DNA of 12,726 nt from CAZHBD01 sp964530555. Its GTDB lineage: Bacteria; Patescibacteriota; Saccharimonadia; Saccharimonadales; AWTP1-31. How positions within the stretch are numbered: position 1 is the stretch's first letter; every line of letters begins with the position of its first letter. The position numbers and the translations under genes are program-made. Below are positions 1-8,407 of this stretch, in pieces. The stretch spans positions 1 to 12,726 of the forward strand of contig CAZHBD010000027.1 of NCBI GenBank assembly GCA_964530555.1, in the 5' to 3' direction. The notes under the pieces were generated by a model, which worked only from the letters and a program-made list of their open reading frames with translations, was not told the origin of the DNA and made no database searches.

Positions 1-774
1 TTTGCCATAGATTACGCCGCCAGTAGGAAAATCTGGACCCTTCACATGCTGGAGCAAGTCATCTAGTGTAGCTTCTGGATTATCAATCAGTGTAATTTCT
101 GCATCGACCAGCTCACCTAAGTTGTGCGGTGGTATATTTGTAGCCATACCTACAGCAATACCTAGTTGTCCGTTCAACAACAAATTAGGTAATTTTGCAG
201 GCAAAACAGTTGGTTCGGAACGCGTTCCGTCATAGTTTTCTCGGAAATCAACTGTTTCTTTATCAATGTCGGCAAGTGTTTCATCGGCTAGACGTTCCAT
301 TTTTGCTTCGGTATAACGATAGGCTGCTGGCGGATCGCCATCCATAGAACCAAAGTTACCTTGCCCATTAACTAGGGTGTAGCGCATAGCCCATGGCTGG
401 GCCATGCGCACCATTGCATCGTAAATTGAAGAGTCCCCATGGGGGTGGTATCGGCCCATCACATCACCTACGACCGTAGCGCTCTTACGATGCCGCGCCG
501 TACTTCGTAGCCCTGATTCATTCATGGTATACAAAATGCGCCTATGAACTGGCTTTAGGCCATCACGCACATCTGGGAGCGCACGGTCGATAATAACGCT
601 CATAGAGTAGCGGAGATAGCTGTCTTCCATAACGTTTTCAACCGTACGACGCTCAACCTGTCGCGAGTGCGTAATATTATCGAGGATTTCTAATGCCTCT
701 GGAGCATTATTTGCTTCTGTTGACTGCCCGTCTATCTGTTGACTCTCTGTAGTTGGTGTAGCATCGTCGTCCAT
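1..774 (-). CDS. gyrA: DNA gyrase subunit A, N-terminal part (C-terminus outside window)
   Basis: GyrA is the breakage-reunion subunit of DNA gyrase; with GyrB it introduces negative supercoils using ATP. The 258 visible codons cover an N-terminal extension and the winged-helix region. Seen directly: the quinolone-pocket motif HPHGDSSIYD (residues 110-119) and RYTE with the catalytic tyrosine at Tyr154. Numbering is offset +32 from E. coli, so the first ~35 residues are a polar, acidic extension without family similarity. Ser115 and Asp119 match E. coli Ser83 and Asp87, the quinolone-susceptible state; Ser116 replaces Ala84. The ATG at 774-772 follows the gyrB stop codon after one base, so the two genes are surely co-transcribed and probably translationally coupled. 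An AAAGGA sequence inside the gyrB end lies about 14 nt before the start, a long spacing. ParC is an alternative name, but adjacency to gyrB and close GyrA similarity favour GyrA. Confidence 0.97.
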   Translation of the reverse strand, partial: MDDDATPTTESQQIDGQSTEANNAPEALEILDNITHSRQVERRTVENVMEDSYLRYSMSVIIDRALPDVRDGLKPVHRRILYTMNESGLRSTARHRKSATVVGDVMGRYHPHGDSSIYDAMVRMAQPWAMRYTLVNGQGNFGSMDGDPPAAYRYTEAKMERLADETLADIDKETVDFRENYDGTRSEPTVLPAKLPNLLLNGQLGIAVGMATNIPPHNLGELVDAEITLIDNPEATLDDLLQHVKGPDFPTGGVIYGK

Positions 775-775
775 C

Positions 776-2740
776 TTAAATATCCAAATCCTTTACGAAT
801 TTAGCGTTTGCCTGAATAAATGATTTGCGCAATTCCACCTCTGTTCCCATAAGCTTATTAAAGATTGCATCGGCCCTCTCGGCATCTTCAACTTTGATTT
901 GAACAAGTACACGCTTCTCTGGATTCATGGTAGTCTCGAAAAGCTGCTCGGCATCCATTTCACCAAGGCCCTTGTATCGTTTTTGCTCCACAAACCCTGC
1001 CTGCTTGAGGCGGTCATCATCTTTATTTATCTTAACCCCTTCACTTTTGCGCTTGGCGATTGCATCATCAACTATGATATCTAACTCCGATTCATCGTAT
1101 ATGAATACCGGGTTCTTGCGGCTTGACCGAACTAACTCAAATAGTGGTGGTTTTGCCAGGTATAGGTGGCCCCCATCGACAATTTCACGCATGTAGCGAA
1201 AGAAGAAGGTCATGAGTAGGGTTGAAATATGACTACCATCAACATCAGCATCGGTCATGATAATTATTCGATCGTAGCGTAACCCATTGATATCGAAGGA
1301 CTCCTCGATACCAACCCCTAATGCCTTGATAAGGGCAACAATCTCATTGTTCGCCAGCATCTTGTCTAAACGAGCGCGCTCCACGTTCAGCACCTTACCG
1401 CGTAGTGGCAGAATCGCTTGAGTCTTGCTGTCACGACCGCTTTTTGCCGAGCCACCTGCCGAATCACCCTCAACAAGGTATATCTCTGACTCCTTTGGAT
1501 CTTTCGAAGAGCAGTCTGCCAGCTTACCAGGCATGCTTGCGCCGTCAAGAACACCCTTACGAAGAATATTCTCGCGGGCTGCGCGGGCTGCCTTCCGGGC
1601 CCGAGCCGCAAGAAGTGCTTTGCCAACGATTTTTTTACCAACCAGCGGATGTTCCTCTAGGTAGTAGCTAAAGTGCTCAGCCATGACCTGCTCCACGTAT
1701 CCACGTATCTCAGGATTGCCTAGCTTATTTTTGGTCTGCCCCTCAAACTGGGGATCAGGCAGTTTGACCAATATAACAGCTGTTAGACCTTCGCGTGTAT
1801 CCTCACCTGATAGGTTTTCTTCCTTCTCTTTGAGCAACCCATTTTTTCGAGCATATTCATTGATGACTCTTGTGAGCGCAGCACGAAAGCCGGTGAGATG
1901 TGTTCCTCCGTCTGGATTAAATACGTTGTTGGCAAATGCTTTGATGGTATCGGTATAGGCGTCAGTGTACTGGAGAGAAACTTCGACCTGAACCTCATCG
2001 ACCATCTTATCAACGTAAAACACATCATCATCCACCACTTCCTTGCCGTGATTTAGGTGCTTGACGTAGCTCTGGATCCCACCTTCAAAGTAGAAGGTGT
2101 ATCGTTGACCACTTCGCTTGTCATCGATACTGGTGCGGATACCTTTAGTCAGGTAGGCGGCATGACGTAAGCGGTCAAGAACAGTGTCATAGTTAATTTT
2201 AGTTGTCTCAAAAATTGTTTCATCTGGGTAAAAAGTGATCTCGGTGCCCTGCTCGTCGGTCTTGCCGGTCATTTTGAGATCAGAAACCGGCACCCCATGA
2301 TCATATTCCTGATGATAGGCCTTACCGTCTCGAAAGACCTTAACGATAAGTTTACTTGATAGTGCATTAACGACACTCGAGCCAACACCGTGCAACCCAC
2401 CAGAAACTTTGTAGCCGCCATCGCCAAACTTACCGCCAGCATGAAGCACAGTGAGGACTGTTTCTACAGTACTTTTACCCGTTTTTGGATGGATATCAGT
2501 AGGAATGCCACGACCGTCATCGCGCACCACAACCCCTCCATCATCAAGAAGTGTTACGGCAACAGAAGTAGCGAAACCAGCGAGCGCTTCATCGATACCA
2601 TTATCAACAATCTCCCATACCAGGTGATGCAAGCCCTCAACACCGGTACCACCAATGTACATTCCAGGCCGTTTGCGAACTGGCTCCAGACCCTCAAGAA
2701 CTTGAATTTGCGACGCACCGTAATCTTTTTGTTTAGTCAC
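776..2740 (-). CDS. gyrB: DNA gyrase subunit B
   Basis: ATPase subunit of DNA gyrase, 654 residues, the compact form lacking the large insertion of E. coli GyrB. Domain order: GHKL ATPase with catalytic Glu43, Asn47 and Asp74 in EIVDNGIDEA and RDDGRGIP; transducer domain; TOPRIM domain with EGDSAGG (Glu424) and DADVDGS (Asp497, Asp499, Asp501); and the GyrB C-terminal motif QRYKGLGEMDA. All catalytic and metal-binding residues are present. Gly48 stands where many GyrBs have Ser or Ala. The start is GTG at 2740-2738, preceded by a GAGGG Shine-Dalgarno about 10 nt away; no upstream ATG fits better and the N-terminus aligns with the family. It is the first gene of a gyrB-gyrA operon, divergent from the surface-protein gene at 2887, with a good promoter at 2789-2817. 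Stop is TAA. Confidence 0.97.
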   Translation of the reverse strand: MTKQKDYGASQIQVLEGLEPVRKRPGMYIGGTGVEGLHHLVWEIVDNGIDEALAGFATSVAVTLLDDGGVVVRDDGRGIPTDIHPKTGKSTVETVLTVLHAGGKFGDGGYKVSGGLHGVGSSVVNALSSKLIVKVFRDGKAYHQEYDHGVPVSDLKMTGKTDEQGTEITFYPDETIFETTKINYDTVLDRLRHAAYLTKGIRTSIDDKRSGQRYTFYFEGGIQSYVKHLNHGKEVVDDDVFYVDKMVDEVQVEVSLQYTDAYTDTIKAFANNVFNPDGGTHLTGFRAALTRVINEYARKNGLLKEKEENLSGEDTREGLTAVILVKLPDPQFEGQTKNKLGNPEIRGYVEQVMAEHFSYYLEEHPLVGKKIVGKALLAARARKAARAARENILRKGVLDGASMPGKLADCSSKDPKESEIYLVEGDSAGGSAKSGRDSKTQAILPLRGKVLNVERARLDKMLANNEIVALIKALGVGIEESFDINGLRYDRIIIMTDADVDGSHISTLLMTFFFRYMREIVDGGHLYLAKPPLFELVRSSRKNPVFIYDESELDIIVDDAIAKRKSEGVKINKDDDRLKQAGFVEQKRYKGLGEMDAEQLFETTMNPEKRVLVQIKVEDAERADAIFNKLMGTEVELRKSFIQANAKFVKDLDI

Positions 2741-2788
2741 TATAAATAAACCCTCACGTAAAACACCTTATTTCCACTCTTAGATAAT

Positions 2789-2817
2789 ATTATAGACGAA
2801 ATGTCGCCAACCCACAA
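2789..2817 (-). promoter_or_regulatory. Promoter of gyrB-gyrA
   Basis: On the minus strand a perfect TATAAT (2794-2789) lies 17 bp downstream of TTGTGG (2817-2812; three of six match TTGACA). Transcription would begin near 2782, giving a 5' leader of about 41 nt that includes the GAGGG ribosome binding site of gyrB. Gyrase genes are often supercoiling-sensitive, but nothing in the sequence proves that here. Confidence 0.65.
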
Positions 2818-2828
2818 CCATTTTATGC

Positions 2829-2866
2829 TTGTACTACCTCTAGGCATGTGATTCAATAAGTATAAG
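2829..2866 (+). promoter_or_regulatory. Possible promoter of the surface-protein gene
   Basis: Two weak options exist upstream of the gene at 2887. One is TTGTAC (2829-2834), then 17 bp, then TTCAAT (2852-2857) carrying an extended TG at 2849-2850. The other is a TATAAG (2861-2866) with no good -35, which would leave a leader of about 14 nt starting at the AAGGA ribosome binding site. Neither is strong, and they cannot be told apart by eye. Confidence 0.25.
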
Positions 2867-2886
2867 CACCTTAAGGAAACAAACAG

Positions 2887-4815
2887 ATGTTCAAAAAACT
2901 GCTTAGCAATCTGCCATTTAACCCCAGCCTGATCCACCAGGTGGCTTTTTATAGTAAACGACTGCGTCAAGAATCATCTATTCGTCGACTTGGCTTTGTC
3001 TTTATTTCACTAACTATGGCTTTGCAACTCTTTGCTGCCATATCACCTGCTGAGGCTGGTAATTCGTGTGATTCGGCGGGCAACGATATTATTCACTGTG
3101 GTTTTTCAACGCGTGAAGAGGCTTTGACTCACTGCCAACGAAATGACCAGAGCTTTGGTACAATTCTAAGCTTCTACGGCGGTAGCTGTGACGCAGTCGC
3201 TAAGGCAGGGACTGTATATGTGAAGTCAACTGACAAAAACCGCCAGCTCTACTCTGTAGGACGTCGTGCCTATGGAAAGCAAGGTGAATTTGCCATGAAT
3301 GTCCCTGGTGTTGGCAACCTCTATTGGCGCCCACTCTGGACGTGGGACAGCGGTGCATCCTCAACCTACAAGATGCTCTCTATTCAAGCAAAGGATGGTG
3401 CGCCCATATGGATTATGTTTGATTGCGGCAACCTGGTTGTGCAAAAAGGTTATCAGCCGCCGCAACAGCCCGAAGCTCCAAAGCCTAAGTTGAATATTAT
3501 TAAGAAAAACAACCCTTCAGGCGATGTGACACCAGGTTCAACGATCACTTATACCCTTCTCTACTCTAATGCTGGCGGCACAGCAGCTTTTGCTTCTATC
3601 TTCGACGACCTTCCGGCAAATGTGACTATGACCGGCAGCAATAGCCCATTCTGGAAGCAAACTACCGAAAACGGACGGATTAAATTTATACCCGACAATA
3701 GCTTTGCAGCTCTCAACGGTACTGGGAGTAACGCCTACCCTGTTACCATAACTGTGAAGGTTGGCGACACGGTACCTGACGGAACCCAGCTTTGCAATAA
3801 AACAAGTATTGTGACGTACCAATCGCAAACCTCATACACTACCTGGGCTGAAGATTCAGTTTGCAACACCGTAAGAATTATCTGTGGCCCCGGTGAAATC
3901 TTAACTAACGGTAAGTGCGAAAAGCCGGTGGCGCCAACTGCAGCATGTATCTATCTTAAAGAGATCGGTCACCTTAGCCGTACCAAGGTACGCTACGAAG
4001 CAAAGGCTGGTCTCGATAATGCTACCGTCAGTGAGTACGTGTATAACTTCGGTGACGGAAAAACACAGACCAATAAAACGACAAGCACTAGCAACACCAT
4101 TGAACATGAGTTTAAGGAGGCCAAATCTTATGATGTTTCGGTCACGCTTAAAACATCGTTAGGTGATCGCACAGCGAACGCCTGCAAAACCACGACAACC
4201 ATTAAGCCTGAAGATAAAACGCCTATGATTGTTCCAAGCAAGAAAGCAAAGAATATTACCCAGAAGCTTGAGGACGCTACCGCAAAGAAAGCAGCTCCAG
4301 GTGATGTCATAGAATATAGTGTGACCACCTCCAACTTCGGTGAAGGAGACGCAAAGAACTACCCACTAGCCGGTGAGGATCTAAACGACGTCTTGCAGTA
4401 CGCTCATCTTGATACATCGAACCTTGATGGCGGCACTTTTGATCAATCTAAAGGGCTACTTAGTTGGAATAAAAAAGTTACGATTAAGGCTGGGCAGTCG
4501 GTAACCAGGGTTTTCCGTGTAACGGTTGATAAGGACATCAGCACACGTGCAACCCCCGCCTCCAATGGCGCTAGCTACGACTACGTATTGTCAAACACCT
4601 ACGGCAACACCATCAACATTGAGTTACCAAAGTCTGTCAGTAAAATAGTCGAGCAAACAACCACTTCTCTGCCCAACACCGGTCCTGGCACTAGCCTGGC
4701 TCTCGGTTTTGGCGTCACCGTTGTTGTCGGCTACTTCTTCGCGCGCAGTCGCCTACTAAGTGAGGAATTATCAATCGTAGCCAAAGATTACGCGAGTAGC
4801 GGAGGAGGTTTGTAA
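2887..4815 (+). CDS. Cell-surface protein: signal segment, Cys-containing domain, DUF11-like and PKD-like domains, LPNTG anchor
   Basis: A 642-residue exported protein. Residues 1-34 are basic and polar, followed by a hydrophobic segment (35-53) and AEA at 55-57, a signal-peptidase-like site; the n-region is unusually long. The mature N-terminal domain (about 58-190) has cysteines at 61, 71, 83 and 101 and more later, suggesting disulfides. I recall this domain type from Saccharibacterial surface proteins. A DUF11-like beta domain starts near 201 (PGSTITYTLLYSN), a PKD-like domain has NFGDG at 387-391, and a second DUF11-like domain lies near 470-575. LPNTG at 595-599 precedes a hydrophobic stretch (about 602-618) and a 23-residue tail. 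The role is probably adhesion or cell-surface structure (inference). AAGGA lies 9 nt before the ATG. The stop codon overlaps the start of the next gene by one base. Confidence 0.9.
   Translation: MFKKLLSNLPFNPSLIHQVAFYSKRLRQESSIRRLGFVFISLTMALQLFAAISPAEAGNSCDSAGNDIIHCGFSTREEALTHCQRNDQSFGTILSFYGGSCDAVAKAGTVYVKSTDKNRQLYSVGRRAYGKQGEFAMNVPGVGNLYWRPLWTWDSGASSTYKMLSIQAKDGAPIWIMFDCGNLVVQKGYQPPQQPEAPKPKLNIIKKNNPSGDVTPGSTITYTLLYSNAGGTAAFASIFDDLPANVTMTGSNSPFWKQTTENGRIKFIPDNSFAALNGTGSNAYPVTITVKVGDTVPDGTQLCNKTSIVTYQSQTSYTTWAEDSVCNTVRIICGPGEILTNGKCEKPVAPTAACIYLKEIGHLSRTKVRYEAKAGLDNATVSEYVYNFGDGKTQTNKTTSTSNTIEHEFKEAKSYDVSVTLKTSLGDRTANACKTTTTIKPEDKTPMIVPSKKAKNITQKLEDATAKKAAPGDVIEYSVTTSNFGEGDAKNYPLAGEDLNDVLQYAHLDTSNLDGGTFDQSKGLLSWNKKVTIKAGQSVTRVFRVTVDKDISTRATPASNGASYDYVLSNTYGNTINIELPKSVSKIVEQTTTSLPNTGPGTSLALGFGVTVVVGYFFARSRLLSEELSIVAKDYASSGGGL
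4801..4808 (+). promoter_or_regulatory. Strong Shine-Dalgarno with TAATG coupling
   Basis: GGAGGAGG lies inside the last codons of the surface-protein gene, followed by TAATG in which the stop (4813-4815) and the next ATG (4815-4817) share one base. This is a classic arrangement for translational coupling and indicates that the two proteins are made together. Confidence 0.75.
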
Positions 4816-5393
4816 TGTCCGAGAAAGCACCACATAGCCCTGAGCGATTACATCAACCCAACAACCCTGAAGTAGCAGCTGCAACCGAAAAACGCGCCGA
4901 GAAGCAGTCTAGTGAGCTTGAGCGAGAATCCCAAAAGAAGTCCGTTGAAGCGCTTTCTAAGGCTCGCGAGCTAGTCGATCATGAAGCTGTAAGTGGCAAA
5001 GATGTAGCAATTGAGAAGAACAGTGAATCCAGCGCTTCTTCTGTGCAGCCAATTATCAATCACGAACTGAAGCAGCATATGTTTGAACGAACCTTAGTTC
5101 ATGTGCGCAAACGCCTACCTTTTACTCAGCGTCAGTTAAGCAAAATTGTGCATAGCCAGCCTATTGAAGTACTGAGTTCTGCAGGTGAAAAAACCGTTGC
5201 TCGGCCAATCGGGCTATTGGGTGGCGGCTTAGCGGCGCTAGCTGGAAGCAGTATTCTTATCTACTTTTCGCGTCATTCAGGTTACCGTTACAATTTTCTT
5301 CTCTTTTTGCTATTGTTCATTGCCGGCTACGCAGTAGCAACATTACTTGAAGTATTGTTCTCGCTATTGCACCGACAGAAACATGGCCGCTAG
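4815..5393 (+). CDS. Hypothetical protein with charged N-terminal region and two C-terminal membrane segments
   Basis: 192 residues, no family recognised. Residues 1-75 are highly charged (Glu, Lys, Arg, Ser) and probably disordered or helical. Residues about 85-130 form a basic, more conserved-looking region (VHVRKRLPFTQRQLSKIVHS). Two hydrophobic segments follow, about 132-150 (Gly/Ala-rich) and 158-184, separated by a short polar loop, with a basic end HRQKHGR. A hairpin topology would place both ends in the cytoplasm (positive-inside inference). It is coupled by a one-base overlap to the surface protein upstream, so it could be a membrane partner, for example in assembly, anchoring or export of that protein. 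The stop is TAG within the palindrome GCTAGCTAGC. No convincing terminator is seen in the 53 bp before the convergent gene. Confidence 0.85.
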   Translation: MSEKAPHSPERLHQPNNPEVAAATEKRAEKQSSELERESQKKSVEALSKARELVDHEAVSGKDVAIEKNSESSASSVQPIINHELKQHMFERTLVHVRKRLPFTQRQLSKIVHSQPIEVLSSAGEKTVARPIGLLGGGLAALAGSSILIYFSRHSGYRYNFLLFLLLFIAGYAVATLLEVLFSLLHRQKHGR

Positions 5394-5446
5394 CTAGCAA
5401 GTACAGTGTACGACAACAAGCGACTCTGCTCTCCTCGGTAAATGTC

Positions 5447-8404
5447 TTAGAGTTGTATGGTTGTGCCTGGGTGCGTAGGGTCTACTTGCTGTGACAGATT
5501 GATAACGCCATCTGTATTGGTGCCTGCCGGGCTCGACTGTACTGGAACTATGGTCTGGGGCGCGGTTTGTGCGGCCGCAGGCAATGATGACGGTTGAGAT
5601 ACGGGTGCAGGATACGGCGCACTCGTGGTTAAGCCTGGTGCTGGCGAGGGGGCAGTATCAAAACTTGGGCTAGTTGGAGCAGCTTGAGGGGCGTAACTTG
5701 GCGCGGGCTGCTGGGACGGGGGGTATGCCGGCAACGCCGACGTTTGAGATGTAGGTACAGCTTGGGGCCGAGGCTGGCTGTAGGCCTGTTGCGGCATCCC
5801 AGTAGGCTGAACTGGCATTTGCCGTTTTGCTAGCCAATCATCCAAGAACGACGAGCCACTAGAGGCTGGCCGCGGAGCCGGACGAGCTCCTGTGGTACCA
5901 CCTGCAGGCATAGCTCCAAAGGCCCCGGCTGTCGGCGCAGGTTTAGGCTCTTCGATCGTAGTCAGTCGCTCCGCAATCTCTTTGTCAACTTGTGCCTTAG
6001 GACGGCCATATTTAGCAGCTGAAAGCTGTTTCAGAGCTTGCCCAAGATTATCGTTGGGCGTACCCAGCGGAGGCAGCCCAGCCATGCTAAATGGCTGTGT
6101 CGGTATTCCACCGATTAATGTACGTACAATCGCGTTCCAGTTCGGGACCCGAAGAAGGTCGTCTCCATCGAAGAGTGGTTGAAAGTACCGCGACAATACC
6201 TCGACGTCATTTTGACCGATACGGAAGGACACTATGGTACCCATGTTGCCAAACACCGCATCACGAATCTCCTCTGTTAACTGCGTGGTAAACTGGTTAG
6301 CAACAATCAGGTTAAGGTGATACTTACGGGCTTCTGACATGATCGTGGCAAACGAATCTGTCGAGAAGTTTTGGAACTCGTCGACGTACAGACAGAAGTC
6401 TTGACGTTCACTTTCCGGGACGTTGGCTCGGCTCATGGCGGCCGCCTGAAACTTCATGACAAAGATCATACCCAGCAGCTTTGAGTTGAGCTCACCTGTA
6501 CGCCCCTTACTCAGGTTAACTAGTAAGATTTTTTTATTGTCCATGATCTCACGTAAATCAAATGAGCTCTTTGTCTGCCCGATAATATTGCGCATCATTT
6601 CATTGCTCATGAAAGCGCCGAACTTACTCACGAACCAACCAAGCACTTCGCTTTTATGGTAGTCACTGGTCTGTGCCATTTCCTTGTTCCAGAAGTCCAA
6701 AACGATATGATCAGTCACATGCTTCAGCTTCTGTTTGGCGTATTTGTTGTCAGTAAAGACCTTGGGAATATCAATGAATGTTGAGCCTGCTGGATCGGCC
6801 ATCAGTGTGAGCGCAGCCATGCGAAACCAGTGTTCATAACGGGGGCCAATTATCCCCTGATGTTGTGGGTCGTACAACTTATATAACATATTTATGGCTT
6901 CCTGAATTAGAAAGTCCCGCTGCTGCGGCGTCTTATGTTCGAACATATTGAGACCCATTGGGGAGTCCATGTCTGCCGGGTTAAAGTAAATAACGTCTTC
7001 TGTTCGTTCACGAGGCACCATTGCCAACAATTTTTCTACAGTGTCACCATGTGGGTCGACAAATGCAAAGCCATCGCCATTAAGCATGTCCTGAAGCGCT
7101 AGGTTCTCTAGGAAGGTAGACTTACCCGTACCGGTTTGCCCTACCACATACATGTGTCGTTGGCGGTCGGCTAAAGTTAATCTGATTGGTTTCTTAGCCC
7201 CACGGAACAGGTTGTAGCCCAGTAACAAGCCATCCTCCGGTATATTGCGCGGTGCGTCAACCTGCTTAGACGCCTGACGCTCAAGTTGTGAGGTCGGTAT
7301 ATTCTTCTGATCAGGAAAATGAAAGAGCGTGGCAAGCTCGACCGCATTAAGAATACTTTGGTTATTCTCCGGCGGGAAAAACCTCAAGATAAAGGCGGTT
7401 ACAAAACTCTCGATATCTTTTGCAACGGTGTACTTAAAGCCGTTTTTTCCTGGCGCATCAAACAACGCAAAGGCAGCAACGATGTTATTTAGGATGGCTT
7501 GTGCGCGCTGGGAAATATTCGAAGAAGCAACAACTCTGATCAAAACTTCGTAGCCAGGGTATCGAGTCTTATCATCGATAGAGTCCAGGATTGACTGATC
7601 TAGAGAGGATAAGTCTTTCTTGTCATCCGAACTGTGCCCGCCACCACTTTTATCTTCAGGGGGTTTAACAACGGCTGTTCCGAGCTGCTTAACCCACCAA
7701 AATAGCTTGGCTGAACCTTTTTTGTCCTCTTTACCTTTTCGTTTCTTGGCAGCAATACCCTGGGCGCCTTTGCGCCAGCCCGGTTGTGCAGGTCGAATCA
7801 AGATCTGAATGCCTGCCCCGTCTTCTTTATCCAGTGTGGACATGGCATTTAAGATGGACTGCATAGCATCACGTTTAATCTCTTGATATGTCGCAATCGG
7901 GTAACCGTAGTGCTCTTTTAGAGATAGTTCGCCACCGATGGTTCCTGCTATCCTACCAACTGGACTGAAAATATTGTGTTCGGCAACTTCTTCGAGCTGA
8001 GCTGTAGGATAGGCACTTATTACCGCCTGTTTAACGATGTCAACCAGCGCTACAGGAACAGCTGCATAAAAGTGTACGAATCCCTTGGTGCCAATAATCT
8101 CGAAGGCGACATGCCGTTGTCCGTAAAACTTACTCTTAAAGTCTTTTTTTATCGTACTAGCAATAATGCTGTATAGAACTTGAGCCTTGGAAATATTCTC
8201 CTCAGTAACATCTCGTGTGTCTCGACCATTTCCCTCAATGTCCTCACTCGATGGCGGCAGATGAATGAGTAGCGGCACCATCTTGAGCCCGCGCTCGTAG
8301 TTTTTTTGCTCTCTCAGCAACTTTCTAGAGTGAAAGAAGATGATGAAGCCAGTGATAGAAAGAAGTGTTAAGAATATTATCGTCATGAGGAGCACAAAAG
8401 ACAT
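5447..8404 (-). CDS. Membrane-anchored VirD4/TraD-like (FtsK-HerA superfamily) ATPase with Pro-rich C-terminal tail
   Basis: 985 residues. One N-terminal membrane helix (about 3-24) is followed by a domain of unknown function (about 40-200), a basic linker (GWRKGAQGIAAKKRKGKEDK), then the ATPase core. Walker A is GQTGTGKST with Lys428; Walker B is LYVDEFQNF with Asp675 and Glu676. VDPHGD, GPRYEHW and MSEARKYHLNLIVANQ are typical of type IV secretion coupling proteins and their chromosomal relatives. Residues about 820-985 are Pro/Ala/Gln/Ser-rich, interrupted by SSFLDDWLAKRQ near 849-860, a likely docking helix. The family moves DNA or protein through membranes, but no mating-pore genes are seen here, so the substrate is unknown. 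ATG at 8404 has GAGGGG about 6 nt upstream, inside the end of the preceding gene, three bases from its stop; the two form an operon. Stop is TAA. Confidence 0.9.
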   Translation of the reverse strand: MSFVLLMTIIFLTLLSITGFIIFFHSRKLLREQKNYERGLKMVPLLIHLPPSSEDIEGNGRDTRDVTEENISKAQVLYSIIASTIKKDFKSKFYGQRHVAFEIIGTKGFVHFYAAVPVALVDIVKQAVISAYPTAQLEEVAEHNIFSPVGRIAGTIGGELSLKEHYGYPIATYQEIKRDAMQSILNAMSTLDKEDGAGIQILIRPAQPGWRKGAQGIAAKKRKGKEDKKGSAKLFWWVKQLGTAVVKPPEDKSGGGHSSDDKKDLSSLDQSILDSIDDKTRYPGYEVLIRVVASSNISQRAQAILNNIVAAFALFDAPGKNGFKYTVAKDIESFVTAFILRFFPPENNQSILNAVELATLFHFPDQKNIPTSQLERQASKQVDAPRNIPEDGLLLGYNLFRGAKKPIRLTLADRQRHMYVVGQTGTGKSTFLENLALQDMLNGDGFAFVDPHGDTVEKLLAMVPRERTEDVIYFNPADMDSPMGLNMFEHKTPQQRDFLIQEAINMLYKLYDPQHQGIIGPRYEHWFRMAALTLMADPAGSTFIDIPKVFTDNKYAKQKLKHVTDHIVLDFWNKEMAQTSDYHKSEVLGWFVSKFGAFMSNEMMRNIIGQTKSSFDLREIMDNKKILLVNLSKGRTGELNSKLLGMIFVMKFQAAAMSRANVPESERQDFCLYVDEFQNFSTDSFATIMSEARKYHLNLIVANQFTTQLTEEIRDAVFGNMGTIVSFRIGQNDVEVLSRYFQPLFDGDDLLRVPNWNAIVRTLIGGIPTQPFSMAGLPPLGTPNDNLGQALKQLSAAKYGRPKAQVDKEIAERLTTIEEPKPAPTAGAFGAMPAGGTTGARPAPRPASSGSSFLDDWLAKRQMPVQPTGMPQQAYSQPRPQAVPTSQTSALPAYPPSQQPAPSYAPQAAPTSPSFDTAPSPAPGLTTSAPYPAPVSQPSSLPAAAQTAPQTIVPVQSSPAGTNTDGVINLSQQVDPTHPGTTIQL

Positions 8405-8407
8405 GAT

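Noticed and set aside
340..450. Quinolone-resistance substitution in GyrA
   Set aside because: The key positions corresponding to Ser83 and Asp87 are unchanged; the Ser at position 84 is more likely natural variation.
1405..1671. Plus-strand frames opposite gyrB (several of 80-120 codons, also at 927-1196 and 2390-2749)
   Set aside because: They are antisense shadows of a highly conserved housekeeping gene with all motifs intact.
2855..2866. 12-mer AATAAGTATAAG shared with 9293-9304, and AGTATAAGCAC shared between 2859-2869 and 10057-10067
   Set aside because: Exact 11-12-mers recur several times by chance in a window this long, and the three contexts differ, so no shared regulator is claimed.
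5389..5412. GCTAGCTAGC and GTAC-AGT-GTAC palindromes between the convergent genes, considered as a terminator
   Set aside because: Stems are only 4-5 bp, with no T-run on either strand.
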